Origin: Athripsodes cinereus
Lineage: Eukaryota > Arthropoda > Insecta > Trichoptera > Leptoceridae
Reading direction: 5' to 3'
DNA length: 64,000 nucleotides
Assembly: GCA_947579605.1 (NCBI GenBank)
Contig: OX388307.1
Location: 16,717,237-16,781,236, forward strand
In this document: positions 34,501-49,231 of the stretch, piece by piece
How the letters are laid out: every line of letters starts with the position of its first letter
Position numbering within the stretch: position 1 is the stretch's first letter
The notes under the pieces: model-generated
The model's database searches: none
What the model saw: the letters and a program-made list of their open reading frames with translations, nothing else
What the model was told of the DNA's origin: nothing
Program-made: the position numbers and the translations under genes

Positions 34501-37500
34501 TCGTCTGCATTTGAACGCTAACAGAACGAAAACGTAACGTGAAAATGTATTATTGACTCAGGGCTCTGGCATGCTTTGCTCATCCAACAACATCATTTGG
34601 ATTGATATTGTTGCAGCGTGCTGTTAAAAATCAATTCAAAACATTTGAAAAACAATATCTGCATGCCGACTGAAAAATATGGATGGTGATTTGGATTTTG
34701 ACAACAAGAAAGGTTTTAACACCTGAAATTTATTGATATATATATATAAATAAGGTGTATAGCACAAATTCAATTAATAAAATCAAAGTGCATAAAAAGG
34801 TGAGATTTTCCACAAATGGATGAGACAATATTCTCCATTATAAAGGATTAAGTCAATGCCGTCAGCAAAAAGATTTGTAAAGACCAGCTATTTATAATTT
34901 AAACTTAAACACAAAATTTTTTGAATGTGGGTAAATTAACGTAACACAAAATTGTCTCTGAAATTCTTAAAAATGTTCAAAAACACACTGAGGAATATAT
35001 CGCCGGCGGCGATCTATAGCACAAACATACAAAAGCTTGTGTGACATTATAAAAATTTTTTTAGTCTTAGAAAAAAAAGAGATTAGGAATCAAATAAAAT
35101 TAGATTTTTTTTTTAAAAGAAATCTGACCTTACTATCCGAATGCCCCTCATTTTTTAAAAATGGAAAATAAATTAGACATTCACATTTCAAACAAAAAAT
35201 ACTTTACATATAATGAGATAAGAGGCTCAGCCTTAAGACTTTATTGATTTTATATGAAGTCTACAAATTTACAAACAATAATAATAATAATACCGATTTG
35301 TGAAAATCAGAAATTCCAATTTTTGCACCAATGATATATTTTAAATGTTATCTAACTATTTATTGAATTAAAACATATTTATCTTTTTATAAATAGCAGA
35401 TAAATTATAATCAATGCTTTTGTTTGAAATTTATGAAAAAAATATGTGGTTGGTTCATTTATGCATTTTAGTTCAGTACACACTGCAGGGTTGAGTACAT
35501 AGTAATAAGAATCTAAAAACAGATAAAACAATGTAAATATGTACACTAATACTACTATGAATTAGACAAACATCAAGTTAAACATATACTAAATATGAAT
35601 ATATACATAACACTTTGCATATGGGAGTAATGATAAAAATATAGGAGTTTATAATCAAATACAATCTTATTATAGAAGTGATACTTAAAAAAATTCCAAA
35701 GAAAAAATCTACATAATTTTTATTTGTTGCCAGCACCAAGTTATTAAAGAAGAGTGTTAAAAAGCACTAAATATAGCGTATATAAATATAGCGTATAGCA
35801 CCACGTATATTAGATAAATAAATAAATAAATAAAACCATTTAGTTACTTGTGTGATTCAAATAGTGATGTTTCATTAATATATACATAAATATATAGGTA
35901 CATACATAATATACATAAATACTATTACTATAAAGATGAAGTAGAGCTAAAGAGAATTTGTTAAGAATGTATGATGGTTCAGATGATTGGTGTGGATTAC
36001 ATACCTCCTATCCTGCCATTGTTAGCATGGTGTTGCACCTTTTGTTGCTGGGACTGTTGCTGCAGGTTCATGTGTTGCATGCCGTGACTCAAGTGCTGTA
36101 TGTTTTGGTTGTAGTTCTGCATGTTTCCATGTTGCATGCCACTATGTCCATGTTGTTGTTGTTGTTGCTGTTGCTGCTGTTGCATGTTGTGATTATTATG
36201 TTGGTAATTCTGCATCTGATGATGCTGCGCGCTTTGATGAGATTGCACAGTTTGTTGTGGTGGTCCACTGCTGTAAACCACTGTCGCTCCGTGCTTCGGC
36301 ACCATAGGTGAATTCCTTGGCCCATCACTCAATGGATCGTAATCTGCAATTCTCCCAATTCTCTGGTTGGAGTGCCCTCCACTTCTCGCATCATAGTAAG
36401 GATCTGTTCCATAAGGTTGCATTAAAGGCACCTGTGCTGTATTTCTGTGACTGTTATGATCCGTATCAGATTTACCATAATCGTCATACGATACAGGAGC
36501 ATTCTGGGATGCATAGCTGGAGATGTGAACATTAGGCAGCATGTTATTGGATTGGTTGTACTGAGCTGGTGCAGGTGCAGATTGGTAAGAATGTTGTACA
36601 TTGGCATTATTAGCATTGTTATAATTGTTAGAGTAGTCACTCTGCCTTACAGTTTGTTGTTGTTGTTGTTGCTGTTGAACTTGTCGGGTATATTGCATGT
36701 CATTAGCATTGGAGTAGGAGATGTTGGGCTTATGGTTGTTGGACTGTGAGGAGTAGTGAGAGTGCTGAGCAGTGGGAACTGGAACCGGAGCAGGTGCAGG
36801 ATTGGCAGGGACTGCTGGAGGGGGGGCAGCAGGGGGCAACATCTCAGCCGCATAGTTCTCCAGCTGAATGTGATAGTTATCTGTGGAATCTACCCTCACG
36901 GTGCGATACACAAGCATACATATAGACGAGTTACGTGGGAGGTGAGTGAACAATATTCCAATGGTCCATACGGTGTGACATGATTTGATGTGTGATGATG
37001 ATGATCAAGTGCAGACAACATAAAACAAAAGCAAAAAACACACACTAGTTAGTTTGGACAAGTGACACAGAACACAAAACATTTCAATAATTACATAACA
37101 TTTTTAACTAACATGAAACACTCTTATTATGCGTAAGCCAGATAATAAATACTGACTAGTACTTTCATTTTCTCAAAAGTGCAAACATCAAGAATCAAAA
37201 TAAAAATGGTGATATCATAATTAATTTAAAGAAAGCAATTCATTTTTGAACTTTAATTACCCAAGCACCACACACATAAATCAAACAATTTAAAAACAAA
37301 ATAAAATGAAGTTTAATTTCTTCAATATTGGATATGCAACATTTATTTGACATAGTGAAATATTACGAAAGCGCACTTATGAAAATAATGAAACAATCAA
37401 CCCTAAACAGAATTAGGATATATGTGGCACCATTGGCTCTGAGCCACTCATATATTCCCTTATGCAAAATACTTCAGGATTTAAGCAAAATACTTTGTTT

Positions 37501-40500
37501 TTTTTTTATAAATCCATTATATTAATTACCTAAGATAATTCAAATGTTTTCCTGTGATTATGCTCTCATCATCAGTAACAGATTTTAATATTCTGTTTAA
37601 ATATAGCGGAATAATACAATTACAGTTTTGTTTATTTATACAATAAAAAAATCCCAAAAATTTACACCTGAAAACCTAGAAACTCCATACTATTTTTTGC
37701 AAGTAGATAGATTAGATACTTTAATTGGCGATGTAAATAATTAACTGTATATTATTGTAATATTTATTGTGAAAGCTGTTGTATCTATCAAAATAAAAAA
37801 AATAAAAAAAAGTCAAATATAATAATGGTTAATACAATCTGTCTAATAATTCATTTATTTGATCTAGTTGTAAATAAAAAAGAAATAAGTCTGTCATTGA
37901 CAGGATACTGAGAATCACAAGTTAATATGAGTATAATGTATGTGAATGGGAATTGAAGTAAGATATACCTACTATATAATTATATACATATCTAATAATA
38001 GTCGGAGACAATGTAGGGTAAGGTTGCTCAAGTCGTACCCCCTAAGGAAACAATGCTATAATATTTAGTGCAATGAAAATAAAACAAATTCATCTGCATA
38101 TATTAAATCTTCATTTAGTTGCCTTTAAATCGACAATCATAGAAATTTGAAAATATTTTAACAAAATAGGTATTTTAACGTTTTTCAAAAATATACCTTC
38201 GGTACGATTAAGGCGCCTAGTCGCCAAAGTCGTACCACCTATAGCCTTAGTCGTACTTAGAAAATATACCTTTTGAACACTATGATAAATTATACCTAAG
38301 GAAAATACTCAATAACCAGATATCATAATTATAAATAACTAAAAAAATATTAACAATGCAGTCTGAGATCAACTTAAAACATTTTTTTTGTCAATCCTAA
38401 TTATTAAGTGAATAACACATAGAAAATAGAATTATCATATCTTAAAAAAAATCTTCTACGGGATTCATTAAATCCAATTTCTCCATTCCGATGTTTCTGT
38501 GTTCGATGTTTCAGTGATATAAGAAAAGAGTAAAGGAATGTGGAATGAAAGTTGGTGTAATCACAAGGATGAATTTAAATAAGTTAAGATGGTTTGGGCA
38601 CGTGGAAAGAATGAATGAGGACAGAATGACCAAGAAGATATATTTGGCTGAGAGGAATGGTGCTCGGAGACGTGGACGTCCGAGGATCAAATGGCAAGAT
38701 CATTTAAATCAATTCCTACAGGACGGTCACGTGTTGAGCACATTGAACAAGAGAGCATGCATGAGGAATTGTATGACAGCGACAGAAGCGAAAGAAGTAT
38801 GCTATGATAGAAAGAAGTGACGCTCGATCCTTTCAGCCTACCCCGCGAGAGGAGTCGCGTGACGGTATGTATGTTTAAAGCTTCGTCCATGTACTCCTGC
38901 ATCCAAGTACTTTCTCTTCGCCATATTTAGGTATTACTTACTTGATAAAATGTTAAGTAAATTATTAAACAATTTTCTTAATACCTAAGTCGTACCGGTA
39001 CGAGTAAGGATTTTTGCACAGGTACGACTTAAGCGCCGGGGTCTTCTATGTTTAAAACTAAAACCACTGACGTAACCTCAAAATGTAGTACCGTTTGAAT
39101 ATGCGTAAACTATTGCCAGATAAGTCTTACAAATAGACGTAAACAAAGGAAATAGGTAAGTATCACATTCCTGCCATAAAAAGCTTACAAATGAGTCAAA
39201 ATATTTAATGAAAACTGTTCAAAAACTTACTTTTTCAATATTTTTGCTTCAGGAAGCCGGCCGGCCGCCCACTTTTTTACGTTCACTCACTCAACTAAAA
39301 AGTTCAGATTGACGACACTAGATGGTGAAATTTATATCTATCAGATAAGATATTGCCGGGGTACGACTTAGGCCGTGGTACGACTAAAGCAACCTTACCC
39401 TACATACATATAGAGTATGTAATTATACAAGTATGTGTATGTAGGTATGTATATATATGTCTTGTCTAATAAGGATTATTAAATGAATTATTCATGAGTG
39501 GCGTGGTAAGTACTGTGTGGTATGGTACCCTATGGTGTATGGAGCGTGCTCCTAAATGATTCATCATCGTTGTAAATTTATGTACCAGGGAATATCACAT
39601 AATATAAACACTACACTAAACAGACATTTACCTGGGATAATGTTTTCATAATCTACCAAATAATAAATGTTTGAAATATTGACAATTTTTCTCTCGATTG
39701 GTTGACTTTATATTGTGGCAGTAGGTGGACACGTTGGCCTATGAACCAGAGCCTCACTGCTATATCGCAAATAGCATTTTAAAAACGGCACTCAACAGAA
39801 GATTATAAGAAATAACTATCAAATCTTTCGCAGCCACAAATAAATGAGTATACCCGCACCGACAGGCCGCTAGATAAAGGATGAACGTACCCGCCAGGCA
39901 ACATATACTTTTAAAAGATGTTATGTTCATTGCTTTTTTATTGCATATCTAAGATAATATAAATTTCTCACAAATCGAATCCTTGTATCTTGTGTCGATA
40001 AAACAGACTATCTTTAGAGAAAATTTAATATAAAATATTCGCTTTCAGTCAGGATTGTTCCAAACTTACACAAAAAAATTACTTTTCTTACTTTTTATTG
40101 GTACAAACTATACATTTAAACGTTTTAGATGATTTATTTTTAGTAGGTAACAATTTTTCAAGAAAATTAAAAAGGACCATAATTTTCTTCAGGTTTTAGG
40201 TCTGTGGGAAGATATCTAAGGACTAAATCTCACAATGGACTACTCTAAGATGTTGATGTGGGCAAGATCATTGGATGGAGTAAAAATATTGTATCAAAAT
40301 AATAATTATAAACATGTTGTGAGCTGATCTCAGATTAAAATAACTTCACTGTGTTCATGTTTGTGCAAATGAATAAACAGAGGTCATCATTATTTAGAGA
40401 TGTTTGTTGTTCATAGCCATCCACTGTTACTGTGGTACTAGGAATAAGGTGAATCCACCAAGTCTACGTAATCATACGTTCCTAAGATCAGTGGCATATC

Positions 40501-43500
40501 AATTTTTTTTCCAATGTAATTACAAATGGTTCATGAAATTTTTGGACAAATTTCAGTAAGATTTGATAATATCTGTGGCAATCAAATGGATAAAGTTATA
40601 GTGGACAGGAATGTGTTACTTCACAACAAAAATACTACCGAATACTGTCAGTATTTAATTTAAAACTCTGTATGCCAACTCATAATTCTTGATATTGTTT
40701 TTAAGATGAAACTGGGTGTTTGGTATGCCCAAATAAACTTACATAATAAAACAGATTGAGACACAATTCAAATAACTTCTATTAAATATGTCTATCTTTC
40801 AAACATACTTTTGGATAATCTAAACGAAATCTATTTAGACCGTGTATATATAACCACTTAATCATGCTTACCAATGTTAACAAAATCTTTTTAGAGATAG
40901 TTTCACGCAATGAAATAAACAAAAAGTTCTTAAAATAAAATGAAAAGTTTACTTTACATTTTAATAATAATATACACAACCGTATAATAAAATAAATAAA
41001 CTTTAACTACATGCAAAGTGTTGAGTGTGTGGTGGAATTTTATCCAAACAATTTTGCATCTTATAAATACAATATTCAAATGGGATATTAGGGGTTATAA
41101 AACTATGAAAACATTATGTATTCATACTTGACCAAATAATAATATATTGATGGTTTAAAGCACTAAAGATACATGTCCACTATTTTGGTAAAATGAGCTA
41201 ATATAATATGAAGATTGTTCATTGTCACATGTTTTGTGCTAAATCGTTTTAGGTAAGGTTAATAATATATGGGAGTTTTGCGCATTTGAAGCAGCAGTAG
41301 CATGATAAAGGAATATAACATTAACACTGAGAATAATATACGAGAATGTTGGGCGGATGTGATTAAAGACAAAGTTTTATATGTGAAGCACTAATGTTGA
41401 ATATCCAAACAAGGAAAAGATATTAGTAATGTGAATATTGATTTTATTTTGTCCACCTCACTGGATAGTGATTCTGCAACATATTGATGAGTAATATATA
41501 AGACATTAACCATCACATTGATCAGAATCAAAAGTATTAAATGCTCCTAAATATAAACTATCAATCGACAGTCAATAACCCAAGTTATTAAAAAATCATG
41601 GGTGTAACTGAGTCAAGAGTAAATGCCATTTCTTCATTCACTTCTTACTTACAGATAGGTGGTATCATCAGTAAACATGACTTTTTCTACAAGTAGTTAT
41701 CTATTGTATTAGGGTATAAAAAGTGGAGCACCCGGTAAAGAATTGGTCTCCCACTCTTCTGCGTAAGTTTTCGAGTGTCCTGTAAAAGGCAGGTGTTCGA
41801 AAAAAATAAGACATTTTACATCTTAAATTCAGCGTTGAGGTTTGCCACCCATCCTGAATGTCTTGATTTTATACTGGCACAAAGAGGACAGTTTGTATGT
41901 TTCTTACATACAGCTGATCTGCTGGCTACCCCACTTGTGGGATATGCCGTGATGGTATAGTAGTAGTAGTAGTATAAAAAGTAGAATTAAGTAAATTACT
42001 ATTATGTTGAGTGATGCCCAAGGCTAATTTGTATGGATACAAGAATATAAGCAGGTGTAACTAATGAAGCAGTACAATGTATTGAATTTAACCATGAAAT
42101 CAACTTGTGAATTATAGCAATCTTTATTAATGTTATTTTTATTGTACTTCATGAGAAAAAATAAAAACTACTTCTGAATGAGGATTGAAAAAGCAAGTGA
42201 TGTGTCGCAACCATTGTCATAGTAAATACATTCAGATGAAGCAATTTATATGCAGATAACTAAAATATGATAATCAATACAAACAATATTCATAGGTAGT
42301 TATGAGTAGATATACACAGAGTTAGACAATCTCATAGCTCTACAATCCTCCTATTGTATGAGTGTGTTATGATAAAGCAGCCTCTAGAAATAGGACAATA
42401 ATGTGTGGGATGACACTACTTAAAATTGTACCACACAATGTCCCCAATGGAGTTTATTAACATGCATACTTTATAAATTTCATGGCTGGCATACAATTAT
42501 CAAAATGTGATGGTATCAATAATTGTCTAACTAACGAATGGCAAAACTCATTATCTATATTACATAACAACATGTGGACATTTCATATTTAATTAAGAAT
42601 TATTTAATACTAAACCCATGGTAAAGTAATACAATATCTATTAACTTAATTGGCAGGATAACTGACAGATATATTACTGTGAAGAAATAAAGAAAAAATT
42701 TGCATGAAACTTCACTTATGGGAAATGCCGCAATATTATGAATGATTTTTTTTTTACTGAATGAGATGTCCGTCGTTTTATAAGGAAATCAAATTCAGAT
42801 ATAATTCTTATTAAATTAAAACTTTAAGTTTATTAACCCACGAAGAAACTGAGATACATTTGTAAATATAATATATTCTATTAATATAAACATACCAACA
42901 CTTCTTCCCTTCTAGAGATCATTCACACAAATAAATAGAGGAACTCATTTTGCTGTTGGATGTGTTGAATTGAGAATAATATTGTTAAGGATGTCTTTAG
43001 AGTACAATCATCTCGCTAATATGTAATATTTTAATGTAATACCAACCTACATCAGTTGACCTGATGATTGCCAAAGTCACAATACAATTTGCACTCTCTA
43101 ACACCAGACTAAATAAATACAAAGTAAGTATGACAATTATTATTAAGGTATATGTTTTAATTCTCTGATATCTAACAACTCTTTCATTGCATTACCAGAG
43201 AATATATTCACTTCAGAAGCTGTAAAGGACATACTTGTACCAAATATATATGCTGAAGGAATTTGATTGAAGTGACTAGAAATCCTGGAAGAACCAACAG
43301 AGATCTCTAGAGAAAGTACTTAGATGCTATGGGCTCCTAAAGCAACAAAGACAAAAGAAACGAGATGGATGTATGTATGTAATTTTCAAGGACAACATAT
43401 GGGAAACCAATGATGGTTTTTTTTCAGGATAGCCGAAAAAAGAACCAGTCATTATTACATTAATATAATCTCTTTATTTCGGTTTGACATTTATTCTTAA

Positions 43501-46500
43501 ATTTAATATTTGAGGTGAATAATCGGTCCAATTAATGATTTTAGTATTGTAACAAGTTGTTAATTTAATGTAATGTAAAAAATTTCACATGCGTTGTTTT
43601 AAATATGCAATGCAAATATATTATACTCCTACTATTCAGATCACAGGCTGTTATCAGACACAATAAACATGAAATCATCACAGCAATTATTTGAGTGTAC
43701 GCAGTAAACTATATAATGGTTAGGAAGCCAGTATGAATGGTAGAGCTCTGTATTGTAATAACTACTTGTTGTATACCTCTCTACCACACATACAGTTACA
43801 CTAAATAACAACCATCTATATTCAGCTGTTTAGATCACTACCACAACACTATGTATAAAAGTTGTTGCCCCCAATTGACTACAAATACACTAAGTAATAT
43901 TTTTTTTTTATAATACCATAAAGTAAATGAGTTGATTGGTAGCTTTGTACCATACCATGAGGAAATCCTCATGAATTGAACTGCCAGCTGTAAGCTTGCA
44001 GAAATAATATCTTAGATATGCCAATATTGGCAAAAAATATTTAGTGTTCTATGTTAGGTTACAGGCAAAATATCTACCCTATGTTAAATTATGGCAAAAA
44101 ATCTTATTACTGCTCTGTAAACAGTTACGGGCAAAAAATTATGTTTCCACCTAGGTGAAAAATCATTATCATGAAGTTAGATGTTATAGAACAAAAACTG
44201 ATTTGATGAAGTCATTAGATATATTTAACAAGGCGATCATTTGATGACCTGTCTTTAACAACAAAATAAAATGATTCTATTACATTTAAAAGTCAAGGAC
44301 TGACTACAGGATAAAATATACATTCCTGTTCCGATAGTAAAATATGATTACAAGTATTTCTATAAATCATGGATAAATATGTTTTCCCAATGAACAAGAC
44401 AAGAGAATGATTCATTGACCTAAACAATAATAGTATTACAATACAATGATTACTCCAAGATTTTACAATGTGGTTTTAATAATTATTATCACACTTCCAC
44501 AAAATGACACAATGTTTCACAACAAACATCTCATGGTTATTTCCTATTCCTTATCAAAATAATTAATTGACCGAGTAATTGTTTTAAAATCCATGCCAAA
44601 CACTATTTAAGAAAACCCTTAACAGAAATTAATCACAGTAACATATCCCAAAAAATATCTATTTGAACATATGATACAGTTTTTTGTTTAAGGTGAATCA
44701 CATCTGAAGAAGATGAGTCCAACACGATTCACCCAAAAAACATCATCATCTTTTAATGAAGACCTTCAAAAACTAATATCTTTGTGAATCACCAAATCAT
44801 TTTTTACAAAATGATCTCGAATTTTCAATTAAAAGATCCCGGGTTCTTGTGTTTTTGTGCTACTGACCTACTTCACTTACTCTAAATGTGTATTGTAGGT
44901 TTACACCAAATCCAGATTCTTCTTATAAAAAAAGTAACTTTAAATACCCTACATTCCTAATACATTTTGGTCAATCATCCTACCAGAGTCATAAACTTTT
45001 ATTGATTATACCTGAAATTTTGGTTGTTACTATAATATATGTACACATGAATGAAGATTATACAATATTAATCAATAAAAACAACAATGTCAAAACTGTT
45101 ATCTAAATTAGAAATTCACTATCTCCCTTTGTTATTGTCACAAACACAAGTGGATATGTACATATATACCTACCTATCTGAATTAGTCGTGCTGATAGGC
45201 AAAATATAAAATCAGTTCTTAGAGTTCAATGATATGCATAGATTAGGAGAATATTATTTTAAGTGTTATAGTCACATCTATTTTAACACTATAGATAATA
45301 TTTAATCAAACACTCAGCGCCCATTCAGCATTATCAATCAATCAATCAAAACATGATATAAAATTTATTGATAAATAATAAAGTCAGAACGATCAATCGG
45401 AAGTTCCTTGGTTAAAATTTTATTGCATGGTCACTTAGATGATGTCAAGATTCATCCTATCATTCCTTCTTATTTACGTATCCTGCAGGGTTCTCCGAGA
45501 TTAATGACCATTTGGAAGAAAGCTTCTTTGTTTTAAATATTCCAAAATAATTTTAGAATATGGTTCATAAAACTTATAAGGCGATAATCATTTAATTTTT
45601 TTGGCTGTTTTTTTGGATAATGTAATAAATAAATAGTACCTAATTTTAACCAATCTTGGGGGATAGTCCCTGTGTTATATATTTTATTGAACAGTCCAAG
45701 TAAACAATCAATATTATCTTCATTGATTAACTCGGTATTCATCGGGTCCACAGTCTTTTCGAGGTTTATATGTTGATAAAGCATGTAGTATTTCTGATTT
45801 CAATAAAGCAGGATCTTGACTATGTTCTGATATTTCAACGTCAAATCGAGAATCTTGGAAGAGTGGTCTTATATAATCTTCCTATATTTTCAAAATTTCC
45901 GAATCATCCAAGATCAAATTATTAGATTCATTTGTGAGACATGTAGGTTTAGGCTTCCTACCAAGGTTAGTCAGTTTTTTAAGTTATTTATGCATATTAA
46001 ATGAGTTGTGTATCTAATCATTATTGTTCCAACTCATCACAAAGGATTTACTACGCATTATTCAGTGAGAAGGAGTATCATCATAGCACACGGAGGATGT
46101 TATATGTGTCTAATACGATACGAGAATCACTAAAAATTTATAATCCTAATTTAAAACAAGTTTTCAATGTTCTAGAAGATCCTTTTTTACGGTGCACTGT
46201 TTCTTCATAAATAATGACATGGAAGAAGACTACTGGTGGCATAAAATGATGGTGTAAGAGAATGCTTGCTAAGCAGGGGAAAACAAATAAACAGACAGAC
46301 ACTGAAAGAATGAACTATAACAATATGGGTTAGTTGGAAGATATCGCGCTTCCGCGATAAACTCGCCCATTGCACAAATTTATTTGTCTGGTTCTACAAT
46401 GCTTATATTTTATTAATGTTTGTTTTTTTTGTGCAATAAAGATTTTTATTATTATTATTATTATTATTATATCAAATAAATGTTGCATCCCAGAACATAA

Positions 46501-49184
46501 ACATAGTCTTAAGTGAATGTACATAATACCTAATTGTATCTTATCAAACATAACTTTGGCACACAATTATTTACATTATACAGTTTTTTTGATGAATAAA
46601 ATAATATTTACAATAACATTAAAGTGAGAATGAGACAAAGCCACATACCTATGATCTCCCCATCTTCGTTGATAGTCCTCTGCCTTTCCATGGCAGCCTT
46701 CTTCTCCAGATCTCCATGGTACGCCACATTACTTATTATTTTTGAATTAGCTTTGATACGAAGTGTTTCTGGATCATCTGCCACCTAAACACGACCAAAA
46801 AGAAATAATATTATTACCATATTTCATATCACATCACATTCAATCTATGCCATCACAACATCTGCCATCACAACATCTGCCACAAATGTAATGCCTAGTG
46901 GACTAACTGCATACCTATAATGAACATACTTAATATTAAACGATCTCATTTTTTAATGAACCTGTCTTATACACAACATTTTGCTAGGAGTATTTTTCAA
47001 AAACCAATTCAAATACTTAATACTTTTCTGGTAATTTTTTTTTAAGAATAATAACATTGATTTAATTTTCATATGTGTGTTCACCTTTCTGACCGAAAAC
47101 CATATGGTGACTTTCAGATGATCTCATAGGACAATTCCATTAAATAGCTGGTGATTAGAAGGAAGCAAAGGTATTTTGTGGTTAGAGTTGTTAATATTTG
47201 TTTATAAAACATGAATAATTACGTATCCTGATTTAGTATACCTACATAAAGTTATTACACTATAATACATAATGCAAGAATAAAAAATCCTAACAAATAC
47301 TGGATATGAAATTTCTAGTTACCTGTGTAAATTTCCCTTTTGATTTTTCAAAATCCTCGTGATATTTAACATTAGACTGTATTTTAGTATTCTCAGCAAT
47401 TCTCTTTAGTTCTGGGGTCTCTGCCATGGTTGTAGGTTTTACTTTTGGTATATGACTGTGAACAAAGTAAAAAATATAATAAGCAAGTGTACATATACAA
47501 TGACTTGAAAATATTATTTTTTAGTCTATATCAGGAGTGAGCAGAATCATACTTGAGGTGCTCACTTTGGAAAAGTCAACTACAATTCCACATTCTGGGA
47601 CAATATTCTTTAACAAAACTGAGGAAAATGTTAACATTTTAAATTCCTATACACTTTTGAAAATTTGGCGAATGAATGAGGGGGATGGGGAGGGGAAATT
47701 TAGAGTGCAAGGGAAACTATTAAATTTTGGAACCTGCGACTAAAAACAGGTTCTCATTTTTTGAAAAGTTGGACAATTTCTGAGGAGATCAAGGAACATT
47801 TCAAATTCTTATACCCTTTTCGAAAATCTAGAGTCTTCATCAGTTGTCGTCTAACTTTATTGTTGTTGTAGATGGCCGATGGTCAAAGTCTGCCCACCTC
47901 TGCCCACTCGTTGTACTAAATTATTTTCTAATTGTATAAAACATAGTATATGCTATTGTAAAAGTACTTACGCTTCGCAATATGGCAGCTTTCCATATCC
48001 TTTGTACGTTCTCATGTTCAGTGTCATCCCACACTCCTGACATTTGAAACATCCTTTGTGCCATATCTGAAACAAATTTAGAAATCTCCCATTAACATTT
48101 TTGTAAACAAAGTCTGGATGTAATCTAACCCCATAATTAGCAGACATTGAAAAACTTAAGAGAGTTTAGACACTCAATTTGGCATCAGTCCATTTTACCA
48201 ACTTGTCAGCCTACAAATATTTCTTTGAGCAAATGTGAAATTGCTCTCACATACGAAGAGTACAGATAAACAAATAAAGTCAATGATCAAGAGTTTAAAG
48301 CAAGGGTGACAAACCCGCGGCCTTTTGGGTGTCTACGTGCGGCCCGCGAAGCATATGCACACTTTTTTTAATAATAGTCGGTACAAGTACCCGTTACTTT
48401 TCTGAAAAGAGGAATTTCGAGAAAATATTCTTAAAGAAAACTGAGGAATTTTGAAACACAAACACAGGGGGGGTTGGTAGAAATTTTAAGGTGAAGTAAA
48501 ATTTTCAAATGTTCCATATATGGAGTATATTGTTATAGTAGGAAATCTCATTCTGAAACATGGCCAGGCTGCTGAAAAGGTAGGCCACCCATGGTTTAAA
48601 GAGTACATTTTAGTTTAAAAAGCTCAACGGCGATCAAAATTACTAATGCACTTTTACAATAACTGATATATTTTTCTGCTGACGATATAATATTATAATG
48701 GTGTAAACTGTCAGTATGTACATTTTTGGAAAAATATTGGCTGTTCGGTCTTTCTCCATTATGTTAAAAAATAGTTTGATTCTACTGCTTATTCTTAATT
48801 TAAATACCATACTATAGTTTCCTTGTGTGAAAACAATTCAACACAAATTCAACAAGATAACATCACATTATAGCTATTACTCCCTCATCTAGTAATAATG
48901 AATTAATTTCATAAACATTGTTAAATAGGCTGATGATATAATTGCAATAATCCGAGGCGCTCAGGAGCTATATATATATTATTAATAGCAGCATTACCAG
49001 AGTAGACAGATCTGGTGTGTGTAAAGAATGAACATAAACTATCCACACACCAATTCACACAATAATGCTGATAATGTAATGCATAAATGAACACTGATAC
49101 TTTACATAGGTAGACAGAGATTCACAGAGAACAGAGCATGGGTATAACTACTAGTTCTAGTAACCTTTAATATTAATACCTGTT

Positions 49185-49231
<47 letters not shown>

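Noticed and set aside
36890..36953. ATG at 36953 as an alternative Lasp start
   Set aside because: The open frame upstream of the acceptor is short and lacks any LASP feature; the LIM-nebulin exons upstream join in frame without it.
35958..36983. Plus-strand ORFs opposite Lasp exon 5
   Set aside because: Shadow frames of the CAG/CAA-rich Lasp exon, giving leucine/valine-rich nonsense.
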